From NCBI GenBank assembly GCA_963787285.1, contig CAWBCM010000018.1, positions 1-64,000 of the forward strand: 64,000 nt of DNA, given 5' to 3'. The DNA is from JAHEJN01 sp963787285. GTDB lineage: Bacteria; Actinomycetota; Acidimicrobiia; Acidimicrobiales; JAHEJN01. Made by a program: the position numbers and the translations under genes. Below are positions 7,302 to 16,459 of the stretch, in pieces. Numbering within the stretch: position 1 is the stretch's first letter; the number at the start of each line of letters is the position of its first letter. The notes beneath the pieces were generated by a model that made no database searches, was not told where the DNA came from, and saw nothing but the letters and a program-made list of their open reading frames with translations.

Positions 7302-9335
7302 ATGGCGCTCGCGGCGGCCACCGAGCGGCTCGGCGCGCCGGGCGTGTTCGTCACCTCGCCGTCGCCGGTGCGCGAGATCACCGGCGTACGCCGCGACATC
7401 GCCGCCTTCGTGGGGGTGGCCCCACGAGGGCCGGCGTGGCTGCCGGCGGTGCCGCTCGAACCCGACGTCGACGTGGCGACCTGGCTGGCCACTGCGCCCC
7501 GCCAGAGATCGGTGCCGGTGCGGGTGTCGAGCTGGGACGAGTATCGCCACCACTTCGGCGGTTTCGATGGTCCGGGTCGGCTGCCGTATGCCGTCGCCTC
7601 GTTCTTCGCCCAAGGAGGACGCGAGGCCTACGTGGTGCGAGTCGTGCACGACGACGCCCGCCCGCCGGCCGACCTGGCGCGTCACTGGTCGGGTGTACTG
7701 GGCACGGTCGCCCTTCGGAGCGGAGAGGATGTGCGATTGTTCGCTCGTTCGGAGGGAACGTGGGGTCGAGGGCTCCGGGCCACGTTGCGATTCGCCGCCC
7801 GTCCCGTGGCTGCCGAGACGATCGATCTGCGCACGCTCGTGGTCGATCGGCGCGAGTGGGTGCCGCAGGGTTCGCTGGTGCGCTCCACGCTGTCGGGCGA
7901 CGTGCGTGAGCTCCGCTACGTCGACGCGTCGACCCTCGAAGACGACCCGGTCGGCCACGGTGTGCACCGTCGACTCGTGCTCGAGGCGCCTCTTGCCGCT
8001 ACACCCGACAACATCGAGGTCGTGACGGCCTCGCTCGAGGTGTTCGATGTCGACCCGAGCTTCACCCGCCAGGAGGTGCTCGACGACATCGGCATGCGGG
8101 TCGACCATCCGCGTTGGCTGGCGCGAGTGATCGCGGTCGAGTCGGGGCTCGTGTGGCCGGGCGTCGAGTGGTCGAACGGCACCATCGACGGGGTCGATCC
8201 CTCGCTCGACCCCGTGGCGTTGATCGACGACGGAGGGCCGCCGACCCAGCTCGATCCCTTCGTCGACCAATGGGACACGATCGTTCCCGAGGACTTCTGG
8301 GATCACTCGTGGGTACCGGGTGACGAAAACGTGGGTGGGGGCGTGCACTGTCTGGTCGACCACGACGACATCGGTCTGCTCGTCGCACCCGATCTCTACG
8401 ATCCGCTTCCGGTTCCTGCACTCGACGACGTGACCGACCCTCCCACGCTGTGCGGTCCCGACTTCGCCGAACACGTACCGTTGCCCCCGACATTCGAACC
8501 GCCACCCCCACCGATCGGACTCGACGGTTTGCGGCTCGATCCTCTCGACAGCCTCGAACGCCGACGCATCGTGTCGGCTCAGTCGGAGCTGGTCGCCTTC
8601 GCCGAGGCGCGGCGTGATCTCACCGTGCTGCTCGACGTGCCGCCGGGGCTCGACCACCGCCGGATCATGACATGGCGCACGGCGTTCGAGTCGCCGTTCG
8701 CAGCGGCCTACCACCCATGGCTCGACACCGCGCCGGTCGATGATGGACGCAACGGCCTCGTCCGACTCAACCCGTCGGCGTTCGCGGCCGGGATCATCGC
8801 CGATCGGGAGCTCCGCCTCGGGGTGCACTTCGGTCCGGCCAACCAGATTGCCGAAGGGGCGGTCCGGCCCACGATCGAGGTTCGACCCGACCACCACGAC
8901 GAACTGCACGTGAACGGGGTGAACGTGTTCGAGGCCCGGCGCGACGGCATCGAGCTCACGGGCGCCCGGACGCTGTCGCGGCGCAACGAACTGCGACAAC
9001 TGAGCGTTGCCAGACTCATGACGGTGCTGCGACTCTCGCTGCAACGGGAGATGCAGTGGGCCGTGTTCGAACCGAGCAACCGCGAGCTGTGGGCCGAGGT
9101 GCGACGGCTCGTGCACACGTTCCTCGGGCGTCTCTTCGAAGCGGGTGCCTTCGCGGGGGCGTCGGCCAAGGAGGCGTTCTTCGTGCGCTGCGACGACACC
9201 ACCATGACCCGCAGCGACCTCGACAACGGCCGCCTGGTGTGTCTGGTGGGCGTGGCCCCCGCCGAGCCGGTGGAGTACATCGTGGTCGAGCTGGCCCTCG
9301 CCGCCGATACGGGCGTGAGTGCATCGCTGCGCTGA
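7302..9335 (+). CDS. eCIS tail sheath protein 2
   Basis: Second sheath-family protein, 677 residues, longer and more divergent than the first. Seen: GAPGVFVTSPSPVREITGV and VAPRGPAWLPAVPL near the start, a long Asp/Pro-rich insertion in the middle (about residues 280-420), and the conserved end with WAVFEPSNRELWAEV, FVRCDDTTMTRSDLDNGRL and LVGVAPAEPVEYIVVEL. In PVC-type systems extra sheath isoforms occupy the cap or baseplate-proximal rings; this large copy probably does so too (inference). The gene ends 7 bp before the convergent DUF4157-CHAT gene, closing the first structural block. Confidence 0.94.
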   Translation: MALAAATERLGAPGVFVTSPSPVREITGVRRDIAAFVGVAPRGPAWLPAVPLEPDVDVATWLATAPRQRSVPVRVSSWDEYRHHFGGFDGPGRLPYAVASFFAQGGREAYVVRVVHDDARPPADLARHWSGVLGTVALRSGEDVRLFARSEGTWGRGLRATLRFAARPVAAETIDLRTLVVDRREWVPQGSLVRSTLSGDVRELRYVDASTLEDDPVGHGVHRRLVLEAPLAATPDNIEVVTASLEVFDVDPSFTRQEVLDDIGMRVDHPRWLARVIAVESGLVWPGVEWSNGTIDGVDPSLDPVALIDDGGPPTQLDPFVDQWDTIVPEDFWDHSWVPGDENVGGGVHCLVDHDDIGLLVAPDLYDPLPVPALDDVTDPPTLCGPDFAEHVPLPPTFEPPPPPIGLDGLRLDPLDSLERRRIVSAQSELVAFAEARRDLTVLLDVPPGLDHRRIMTWRTAFESPFAAAYHPWLDTAPVDDGRNGLVRLNPSAFAAGIIADRELRLGVHFGPANQIAEGAVRPTIEVRPDHHDELHVNGVNVFEARRDGIELTGARTLSRRNELRQLSVARLMTVLRLSLQREMQWAVFEPSNRELWAEVRRLVHTFLGRLFEAGAFAGASAKEAFFVRCDDTTMTRSDLDNGRLVCLVGVAPAEPVEYIVVELALAADTGVSASLR

Positions 9336-9341
9336 TCACGC

Positions 9342-10349
9342 TCAGGGCGAGCCGCGGTGGTGATCGCGGGCTTCCTGCAACGTCATCGATGCGGAGTAGC
9401 CCTCGGCGTAGCGCACCTCGAACTGCGCCATGCTCATGTTCAGGATGCCGACCCGGCTCATGAGATCGTTCGCCGCGCGGGCGGCCTCCGCAAAGGTCTT
9501 GCCGTCGCCGAGCTCGTCCATGAACCGCTGCACGGCTGCGGCCCCTGCGACGTTGCTGACGTTCTCGGTGATGCCAGCGGCCACCGGCACGCCACCGCCG
9601 CGGATGTGAGCCATCAGGTCGGACGTGGCACAGCCTCCGAGCACGACCATGGTCGGAGGCGAGCTGTCGGCACCCAAAGCGTCTTCGATCGCTTGGCCGC
9701 GCACGACGCCGTCATCGGCCATGATGCCCACCGTCGTACCGGAGGTCTCCTGGCCCCCGTGACCGAAGAAGACGTAAACACCGCCCGCGTTGAGCGCAGT
9801 GAGATGGGCCTCGATGTCGGCCCGGTCGGCATCGTCGTACTCGGTGAGCTCGGGATAGCGTTTCTTCAGTTCCTCGGTCGACAGGTGCCCTTCCATGCTG
9901 ACGACCTCGTCGTAGTGGACGCCCTGACCGCCGGCGGCCGGCGACTCGGTCGGGTCGCAGCGCGACAGCTGCAACCCACCGCGCACCGCCGGTCGGGCCA
10001 TGCCTGCGGCCGTCGCTCCGGCGAAGGCGCCGAGCACCCCCGCCGCCGAGCGGTCGGCATCTCGCTCGGCAGCGTGCTCTGCCACAGGGGTACCGGTCGG
10101 GTCGCGCTGTTGGGCGACGTGGGCGAGCTCGTGGGCCAACAAAGCATCGCCGCGAAGCGTGCCCGGCCGATACTGGCCGGAGGCGAAGGAGATCTGGTTT
10201 CCGTGGGTCTCCGCCAGAGCGGTCGGCGTGCTGAGGTTGCCCTTGTCGCGGTGCACGACGACCTCCGACAGGTCGGTGTCGAGCGCCCGTTCGGCCCGCT
10301 GTCGCTGCCCGGGTGGAAGCCGCTCACCGCCGTGTCTGGAGCTTCTCAC
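9342..10349 (-). CDS. DUF4157-CHAT/caspase-like protease, candidate eCIS cargo
   Basis: Two-domain protein of 335 residues. Residues ~20-100 form a DUF4157 domain: TDLSEVVVHRD, FASGQYRPGT, LLAHELAHVAQQ with a zinc HELAH motif (residues 73-77), then EHAAERDAD. Residues ~145-300 resemble the CHAT/caspase fold: VYVFFGHGGQ supplies a candidate catalytic His (197), VVLGGCATSD a candidate Cys (240), and KTFAEAARAAN the usual helix. DUF4157 is recurrent at the front of eCIS-associated toxins and may aid loading. A CHAT protease payload is therefore the best reading, acting in the target cell. I start at the GTG at 10349, preceded by GGAGG; a GTG at 10400 lies inside the promoter region. It has its own operator-like site and runs opposite to the structural genes. 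Confidence 0.75.
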   Translation of the reverse strand: MRSSRHGGERLPPGQRQRAERALDTDLSEVVVHRDKGNLSTPTALAETHGNQISFASGQYRPGTLRGDALLAHELAHVAQQRDPTGTPVAEHAAERDADRSAAGVLGAFAGATAAGMARPAVRGGLQLSRCDPTESPAAGGQGVHYDEVVSMEGHLSTEELKKRYPELTEYDDADRADIEAHLTALNAGGVYVFFGHGGQETSGTTVGIMADDGVVRGQAIEDALGADSSPPTMVVLGGCATSDLMAHIRGGGVPVAAGITENVSNVAGAAAVQRFMDELGDGKTFAEAARAANDLMSRVGILNMSMAQFEVRYAEGYSASMTLQEARDHHRGSP

Positions 10350-10413
10350 CGGGCCTCCTGGATCGACGGAACCGCGACCGCCGGCGCTGATCGCATCCAC
10401 CGTTGCTCGTCGG

Positions 10414-10431
10414 CGTCACGGCGGCGTCACC
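10414..10431 (-). promoter_or_regulatory. SARP-like direct repeat, site E
   Basis: On the minus strand GGTGACG (10431-10425), 4-nt spacer, CGTGACG (10420-10414), 11-bp period. It faces the DUF4157-CHAT gene. Unlike the other sites there is no start codon at base 22-23; the probable start at 10349 has a GGAGG instead, so this message would carry a leader. Confidence 0.55.
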
Positions 10432-10453
10432 GTCAGCACGAACCGGTCGGCGG

Positions 10454-10471
10454 TTTGACGTTTCGGTGACG
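10454..10471 (+). promoter_or_regulatory. SARP-like direct repeat, site F
   Basis: TTTGACG (10454-10460), 4-nt spacer, GGTGACG (10465-10471), 11-bp period. It faces right toward the DUF4157-metallo-beta-lactamase gene; the ATG at 10494 begins at base 23 after the repeat. It is back-to-back with site E, 22 bp apart, like the A/C pair. The first heptamer deviates at two positions. Confidence 0.5.
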
Positions 10472-10493
10472 GTGGTCGCGCACGCTGATCGCC

Positions 10494-13400
10494 ATGTCCG
10501 ATCCTCAGGGCCCGAAGCCGGGCGATCGCAGTCGGTCTTGCGCGAGGAAGATCTGGCCGTCGGTGATCCGGGAATCGGTGCGGTGAGCACGGGCGAGGTC
10601 GCGGTCGAGTCGCCATCGGCGCTGCCGGCGACGAGGACCGAGCCGACCGAGGAGGTATCGAGCGTCGAGGCGGCTGCTCTGGTGGAGGACGGAGCGCGTG
10701 CCGAGGTCTGGCAACTCGACCGGACGAGCTTCTTCGACCGGCTCGAAGTCTCGGTGCGAAACGCGGTCTCCGACACGCTCGCACCGTCAGGTCTCACCGC
10801 CGACGACTGCCCGTACCTCGAGCGCTACGTCGCGCACTACCGGGGTCAGCCGATCGACCACATCGCCCGCGCCGCCCGATTGTACAGCGAGCCCACGACG
10901 CCAGAGCGCCGACGGCTGGATCGAGGCCATCGCGGCGCGGGCGGCGGTGGCCGCAGCTTCGTGGCGCGACGGCCGAGCCGACCCCGTCGTCGCGCAGTTG
11001 ACCCCGGCGGGCGGACGTGACCTCCTGCGCTCCCTCGACGCCGCCCGCTCGTCGGAGGCGGTGACCGGTGCTCTCGGTGCCGGCGAGCACCTGGCTGGTT
11101 CGCTTCGAATCGCCGCAGGAACGCGCCTTCGGTGTCGACCTGTCGAACGTGCGGGTGCACACCGACGAGGCCGCTCGCAGCATCGCCCGACAGACGAGTG
11201 CCAGAGCGTTCACCGTCGGGAACCACATCGGCTTCGGTGCGGGCCAGTACCAGCCGGGAACCCCAAGAGGTGACGCTCTGCTCGCACACGAGATCGCCCA
11301 CACTCGACAACAGATCTCAGGAGCGTCGGAATCGGGAGCGGTGGGCGCCCACGAATCCGACGCCACCCGCATGGCCGTGGAGGCAGGCCGGCACCTCGAG
11401 GGCCGTGGCGAGGCACCGAGGCCGCGCCGACAGGCTGGACTGAGCCTCCAGCGATGTGGCGACGACGACGGCCCCACGGTCCCAGCTGCCCCGACGACCC
11501 TTTCCGACGGGGACACCGACATCCTCGCCGCCTGCGGCGCTGCCGACACGACGCCGGCCAACGACACGTCGTCGAGCGGGCCCGCTGGCAACGTCGACGC
11601 CACTGCCGTCGACGACGGGTTGCCCGAGGACCTCTCGGACTGGGACTGGACGACCGAGACCGACACCACGAGGGCCGTGATTCTGGTGGGGAGCGTCCCC
11701 GGGTCGTCCCAACCCCACCTCTTCATGGTGCCCGCGGCCGGCTTCATGCGAAACGGCCGCTCCCGAGGGGGTGGAGCCGCCACGCCGCAACGAGGACCGG
11801 TGGTGCGCATGCCGGCGATGGGACACGCCGGGGCCCATCTGGTGCACACCTCACACGGCGTGGCGGCGATGGTCGACGTGGGCGGCAACCGGACGGGCTC
11901 CGCCAGCGCCGTACAGGTGTCGAGCCTTCAGGCAGTGGCAGCCCGCTTCGGGATGGCCACGATCAACCAGATCATCCCGTCGCACACACACGCCGATCAC
12001 GTGGCAAACCTCACCTCTCTCGTCCGGGCCGGAGTGGTCCGAGCGGCCGACGTGCATGTCAACCCCGGCATGCAGAACACCACCGCCGGCCCGCTCGGTC
12101 GAGTCCTCACCGAGCTCCGAACCGCACAGCACTCTGCTGCCGGCTTCGGGCCGTCGTGGACCCCCACCCAACTGCAGGTGACCGAGGTTCCCGGTCCTGG
12201 CGGGGCGGCGACGATGCGATCCGAGCTCCGCATCGGCGGCGTCGTCTTCAACACCGTGGTCGACAGCGGACAGATGCGGTCGTTCGTGCAGGCGCTCCAG
12301 GCCAACGACTGGAGTCGAGCGACCCGCTTCGCCGACGGGGCCAGCCTCATGACCCGCATCCGCACAACCCAGGGTGGGCCCGACATGTTGGTGTCCGGCG
12401 ACATGCGCGGTCGCGACATCCTTCGGTTGCAACGGGCGATGGGTGACCAGGCGTTCCGTGACTTCGTCGGGCAATCGCGGACCCTGTCGGGTCTGCATCA
12501 CCTCGGGGCGGTCAGCACCCGGTCCGACGTGCAGGGCCTCCAGACCCTGCTGCGGGCGATGGGGGTCGGCTCGAACGAACTCACCGTCGTCGCGCAGACC
12601 GGCAGTCGCGGCGAGATCAACATGACCCTGGTGCGGGCGCTGCAACGAGCCGGCGTCCGGGTGGTCGCTCTCACCGAGGCGCAGGGTCGAGCGGACCAGC
12701 AGATCACCGTGAGTGGCACCGGTCGGGTGCAGGGCCAACGCGCCTCGGAGTGGACCGCCGACGAAGTGACCCGCAGCACCCGCACGCGCATCCGGAACAT
12801 GGAGCGGGCCATCACGGCGATCGAATCGACACCGACCTACCGAGCGGGGGAGCAGGTGTCACGGGAGCAGATCATGAGTGGGCTCCGAGCCGAGGTCGCC
12901 CGCCTGCGCGGGCTGGTCGAGGCCAGGATGGAGACGTCCACCAACGAGCTCACCTCGGCGACCAGGAACGCCAACGCCACGCAACGCCTGGCGGCCAACG
13001 AAGCGGCGCTTCGACAGGTCTCCGCGAGCGAGACGACGCTCGGACAATCGGAGCTCCAACGCCTCGCCCGGTCGGCCGAGGCCGCAGGCCAGCTGGCTTC
13101 GCAGCTGCGGCAGGCCCAGCGCGGTGGCTACGCACGCCACGAGGTCAGGCGTCTGCTGTTCCAGGTCGATCCCGGCACGGCCCGGCGGATCATGGCCGAG
13201 GAGCTCGGCGGGCCGCAGAGCCGCCGCCAGCAGCGGCGAGGCTGGCGCAACGCCGCCCGCCGCTTGAGACGCCAGGCCGAGGTCAATCGAATCGTCCAGA
13301 GCTCGGGAGGCGGCACACCGCGTGCTCGCGGTGTCGCGTGGTTCGGACTCGCCCTGGAGGCCTGGAACCTGGCCAGCCCTTTCATCGCCGACGCGGTCAA

Positions 13401-14550
13401 CGACAGCCGCGACACCGATCGTCGCGACTTCTACCTGTTCTGGCGAGACCTGACCTGGTGGCAGGAGAAGGGGCTTCGGCCGCCGTACCGGGCGATCGTG
13501 GGCGGACAGCAACTGACACCCGAACAGGTCGAGCCGGGAATCCAGCGGCGGGTGCACGACGACGTCCCCGAGGACCAACGCCCCCGGACCCTCACCGACG
13601 AGGTGCGGAACGCCACGGCCGTCGAGCAGTTCTACATCCCGGCCGTCGATCAATGGCCCGAATCGCTCCAACGGACGTTCTGGACGACGCTCATGCTCTG
13701 GGTCAGCACCCATGTGAACGACTACGACGACTATTCCGCCGAGATCAGCGATCTGTCGTGGGCGCCCATCCGTCAGGATCCAGCGAGTGGCAGCGGCTTC
13801 GGCGAGCGCAACTGGCAGATGCGGGTCGGGGTGCTCGACGACGACGGACACGTACAGGAGCGATGGCAGGACTCGACCGACCTGACCCGGATCATGAACG
13901 CGGCCGCCAATCGCATCGTCACGACCACCACCGCACAGCTGGGGGAGAAGTGGGCTCACCGCGGAGAGGGACGCGGCTCGCACGACGTGATCTCGGCGCC
14001 GGGAACGGTGCTTGCGCCACAGCGGCACGAGCAGCCAACAGCCATCCGGACCTTCGCCCGCGGGAACCGGGCGGTCTACGCTCGCTTCGGCGCCGGTGTC
14101 AGCCGACTCCACTGGTTCCGATTCTGGTCGGACGAGCCCCGATTCTTCCTCCACGCCGGAATGGAGGCGCCACCGGGCCACGTGTGGGTCAGCGGCGCCG
14201 ACTACAACACCGCCGCGGCCATTCGTTCCCAGGACACCTACAGCCCCGAGGCCCAGATTCGGATCCCGAAGCAACCGACCAGGGCGCTGCCCGGCGAGGT
14301 GCTGCCGCCGACGGCGTTCGAGGACTACATGAACGAGAACGAGATGTTCGCCTGGCGGGCGTACGCCGACCGCCGATCCGGGTTCGGCTTCAACGCCACA
14401 CCCGACGACCGGTTCTATCGGGGGTGGGTGACCTACTACGAGCGCAACCCGAACGAGTCGGGGCTGGTACTGGTGGAGACCGATGCGCTGTCACGGTCCG
14501 ACGTGGCTCCGTCGTCGATGCCGTGGCACGCCAACCGCGCCGGGAACTGA
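10494..14550 (+). CDS. large DUF4157-metallo-beta-lactamase-fold protein, candidate eCIS toxin (frame breaks)
   Basis: Large multidomain protein, about 1350 residues if three frame breaks are bridged (near 10510-10540, 10893-10915 and 11095-11125). The first ~190 residues carry the eCIS-cargo type opening (VLREEDLAVGDPG, CPYLERYVAHYRGQ). DUF4157 follows (FGVDLSNVRVHTDEAAR, LLAHEIAHTRQQ, zinc site HEIAH). Then comes a metallo-beta-lactamase fold: MVDVGG, the HTHADH metal motif at 11983-12000, SGDMRGRD and SGLHHLG. A helical, coiled-coil-prone stretch (~12780-13130) leads to an unrecognised C-terminal ~450 residues. The fold suggests a metal-dependent hydrolase; the substrate is unknown. The ATG at 10494 lies 23 nt after site F. 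Because dnaB and pknB also break in this window, I treat the breaks as likely sequence errors, not decay. Confidence 0.7.
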
Positions 14551-14574
14551 CTCCCTCGACCCACGAGCCGGTCC

Positions 14575-14592
14575 GGTGACGCGGGGGTGACG
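14575..14592 (+). promoter_or_regulatory. SARP-like direct repeat, site B
   Basis: GGTGACG (14575-14581), CGGG, GGTGACG (14586-14592), identical to site A including the spacer and with the same 14-base gap to TCACGGCGTG (14607-14616). It precedes the second structural operon starting with tube 2. The gap and the downstream box are conserved between A and B although the genes are unrelated. Confidence 0.65.
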
Positions 14593-14613
14593 AGTCGAAC
14601 CGACGCTCACGGC

Positions 14614-14649
14614 GTGCGAATCGATTGGCCGGCCCGGGGTGCATCGTGA
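14614..14649 (+). CDS. possible 11-codon leader peptide coupled to tube 2
   Basis: At base 22 after site B, where other regulon members have their start codon, there is a GTG opening an 11-codon frame (VRIDWPARGAS). Its TGA overlaps the GTG of the tube gene as GTGA. If the transcript begins at this GTG, a leaderless mini-ORF would couple translation into the tube gene. This rests only on position and overlap; it may be chance. Confidence 0.25.
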   Translation: MRIDWPARGAS

Positions 14650-15125
14650 CTGACGTCTTGTTGACCACGTTCCGGTTCGAGGTGAGCTTCGATCGGGCCA
14701 GCGGCACCGGGCCGCAGCGTCTCGGTGATGGCGGATTCCAGGAGGTCACCGGGCTCGAGGTGGAGATGGACGTCACGGATCTGGAGGAGGGCGGCCGCAA
14801 CGATGCCGTCACCCGGCGCATCGGCCGGGCCAAGTTCCAGCCGCTCGTGTGCAAACGCGGCATGTTCGGTCCGGCCTCGGGCGACGCCGAGCAGGAGCTC
14901 TGGCAGTGGCTGCACGACATCGTGTCGGGCGTGCGCCCGGTGCGCCGCTACAACGGCACGGTCAAGGTGCAGGACCAGGCCGGCTCGACCATGGCGGCGT
15001 GGCGGTTCCTGCGAGCGGTGCCGTCGAAGATCGTGGGTCCACAGCTCAACGCCAAGACCGGTGACATCGCCATCGAAGAGCTTCACCTCTCCCACGAGGG
15101 CCTCTACCTGGAGGGTACGACGTGA
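14646..15125 (+). CDS. eCIS inner tube protein 2
   Basis: Second tube-family protein, 159 residues. Seen: TTFRFEVSFDRASG, GGFQEVTGLEVEMDVTDLEEG, KRGMFGPASGDAEQELWQWL and the closing IAIEELHLSHEGLYLEG, matching the phage tail tube/Pvc1-Pvc5 pattern. The start is the GTG at 14646 with a GGGG-rich stretch upstream; an upstream in-frame start at 14625 would add seven residues lacking family similarity. In PVC systems a second tube forms the first layer at the baseplate; the Pvc7-type gene right behind it supports that role. It heads the second structural operon, and its stop overlaps the next start as GTGA. Confidence 0.93.
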   Translation: MTDVLLTTFRFEVSFDRASGTGPQRLGDGGFQEVTGLEVEMDVTDLEEGGRNDAVTRRIGRAKFQPLVCKRGMFGPASGDAEQELWQWLHDIVSGVRPVRRYNGTVKVQDQAGSTMAAWRFLRAVPSKIVGPQLNAKTGDIAIEELHLSHEGLYLEGTT

Positions 15126-16459
15126 CCGCGCTCGAGAAGGCCGAGCTCCAGGTGCTCGACAAGAAGGGGAAGGCCACCGAGACGATCGCAGTGCAGTTCA
15201 ACCCCATGACCATGTCGCTCCAGATGGCCAACAGCATTGACGGTGGCCAGTCGCGGGCCCGCCAGACCCAGCAGTACAACGGCACGTCGAGCACGACCCT
15301 CAGCCTCGATCTCGAGTTCGACACCGCCGACGAGGGCACCAGCGCCGATCCGGTCGACGTGCGCAGCCGCACCATGCAGGTTGCGCAGTTCGTGTTGCCG
15401 GGGGGCGAGGAGTCGAAGCAGGCGCCGCCGCGGCTGAACTTCCGCTGGGGCACCTTCGAGCTGAAGGGGGTGATGTCGAGCCTGAGCGAAGAGCTGTCGT
15501 TCTTCTCCAGCGACGGGGTGCCGCTGCGGGCGAAGCTCAGCGTGCAGATCAAGGAACAGGATCCGAAGTTCGAGGCCCTCGAGCGCGGACCGGGAGCCAA
15601 CGACGGCGGCGGCGCCGCAGCCGCTGGCGAGGGTGGAGCCGATGCCGGCGCACCGGGCACCAACGGCGGAGGACCCGTCGACCGTCTGGCTTCGGCACTC
15701 GACGGCGAGACCCCGGCTGATTTCCTCGCCCGCAACGGGCTCGCTCCCGCGGCGTGGCGGGCCCTGGGCGGCGCCCTCGACGCCCTGGCCGAAGGCATCG
15801 AGCTCGAAGCCGGCGCGAGCATCGGATTCGACTCGTCGTTGTCGATCGGCGGTGGGCTCGGGGTCTCGGCGGGCTTCCAGGCCGGTCTCGACGTGTCGGT
15901 CGGTGCCCGACTGGGCGTGGAGGCATCGACGACCGCGACCATGACCTCGTCCGGGGCCGCGGCGCGCACCCAGGGTCGGGCGCTGGCCGCGGCGGGCGGG
16001 GTGACCGCCGCCTCCGAGCAGGCCAAGACCATCGAGGCATCGACCGCCACCTCGGAGGCTCGGGCCAGCTTCGGTGCGTCCTCGGCTCCGCCGGCGGCGG
16101 CGCCGAGCGGAGGCGACCGACGCCCGATCGCGTCGTCGGCGGCCGCGACGTCGGCATCGGTCGGCCCCGCCGCCCCGGCGGCGCTGCCGCCCCTGGCCGA
16201 CCGCCGCAGCACGACCTTCGGTCGGGGAGTCCCACTGCGCGAGCAGGTGACGCCGCCCGGCTCGAGCCGCGACGGCTACGTCGTGGTCGGCCGCTCGACC
16301 CCGATCGAGGTGACCGCCCGCAGCGGGCGGACCGCACCCTGGGAACGGTTGACGACCTCGCCCACCCGTCACGTCACCGATCGCGAGCAACACCGGCGCG
16401 ACGCGAGCCGTGGGTGCCACCGCTGCGACCCGCTCGCCCCGACCGGAGGCCGACGATGA
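15122..16459 (+). CDS. eCIS tube-initiator protein (Pvc7-like, CIS tube family)
   Basis: 445 residues. The first ~150 residues match the CIS tube/gp53-like family that connects hub and tube: AELQVLDKKGKATETIAVQFNP, LSLDLEFDTA, FRWGTFELKGVMSSLSEELSFFS and PLRAKLSVQI. The family often carries a C-terminal LysM; none is visible here. Instead there is a ~290-residue low-complexity Ala/Gly/Ser-rich extension ending in a short structured tail around VVVGRSTPIEVTARSG. The length and composition of this tail are unusual. It lies between tube 2 and the small Pvc6-like gene, joined by GTGA and ATGA overlaps. Confidence 0.85.
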   Translation: MTALEKAELQVLDKKGKATETIAVQFNPMTMSLQMANSIDGGQSRARQTQQYNGTSSTTLSLDLEFDTADEGTSADPVDVRSRTMQVAQFVLPGGEESKQAPPRLNFRWGTFELKGVMSSLSEELSFFSSDGVPLRAKLSVQIKEQDPKFEALERGPGANDGGGAAAAGEGGADAGAPGTNGGGPVDRLASALDGETPADFLARNGLAPAAWRALGGALDALAEGIELEAGASIGFDSSLSIGGGLGVSAGFQAGLDVSVGARLGVEASTTATMTSSGAAARTQGRALAAAGGVTAASEQAKTIEASTATSEARASFGASSAPPAAAPSGGDRRPIASSAAATSASVGPAAPAALPPLADRRSTTFGRGVPLREQVTPPGSSRDGYVVVGRSTPIEVTARSGRTAPWERLTTSPTRHVTDREQHRRDASRGCHRCDPLAPTGGRR

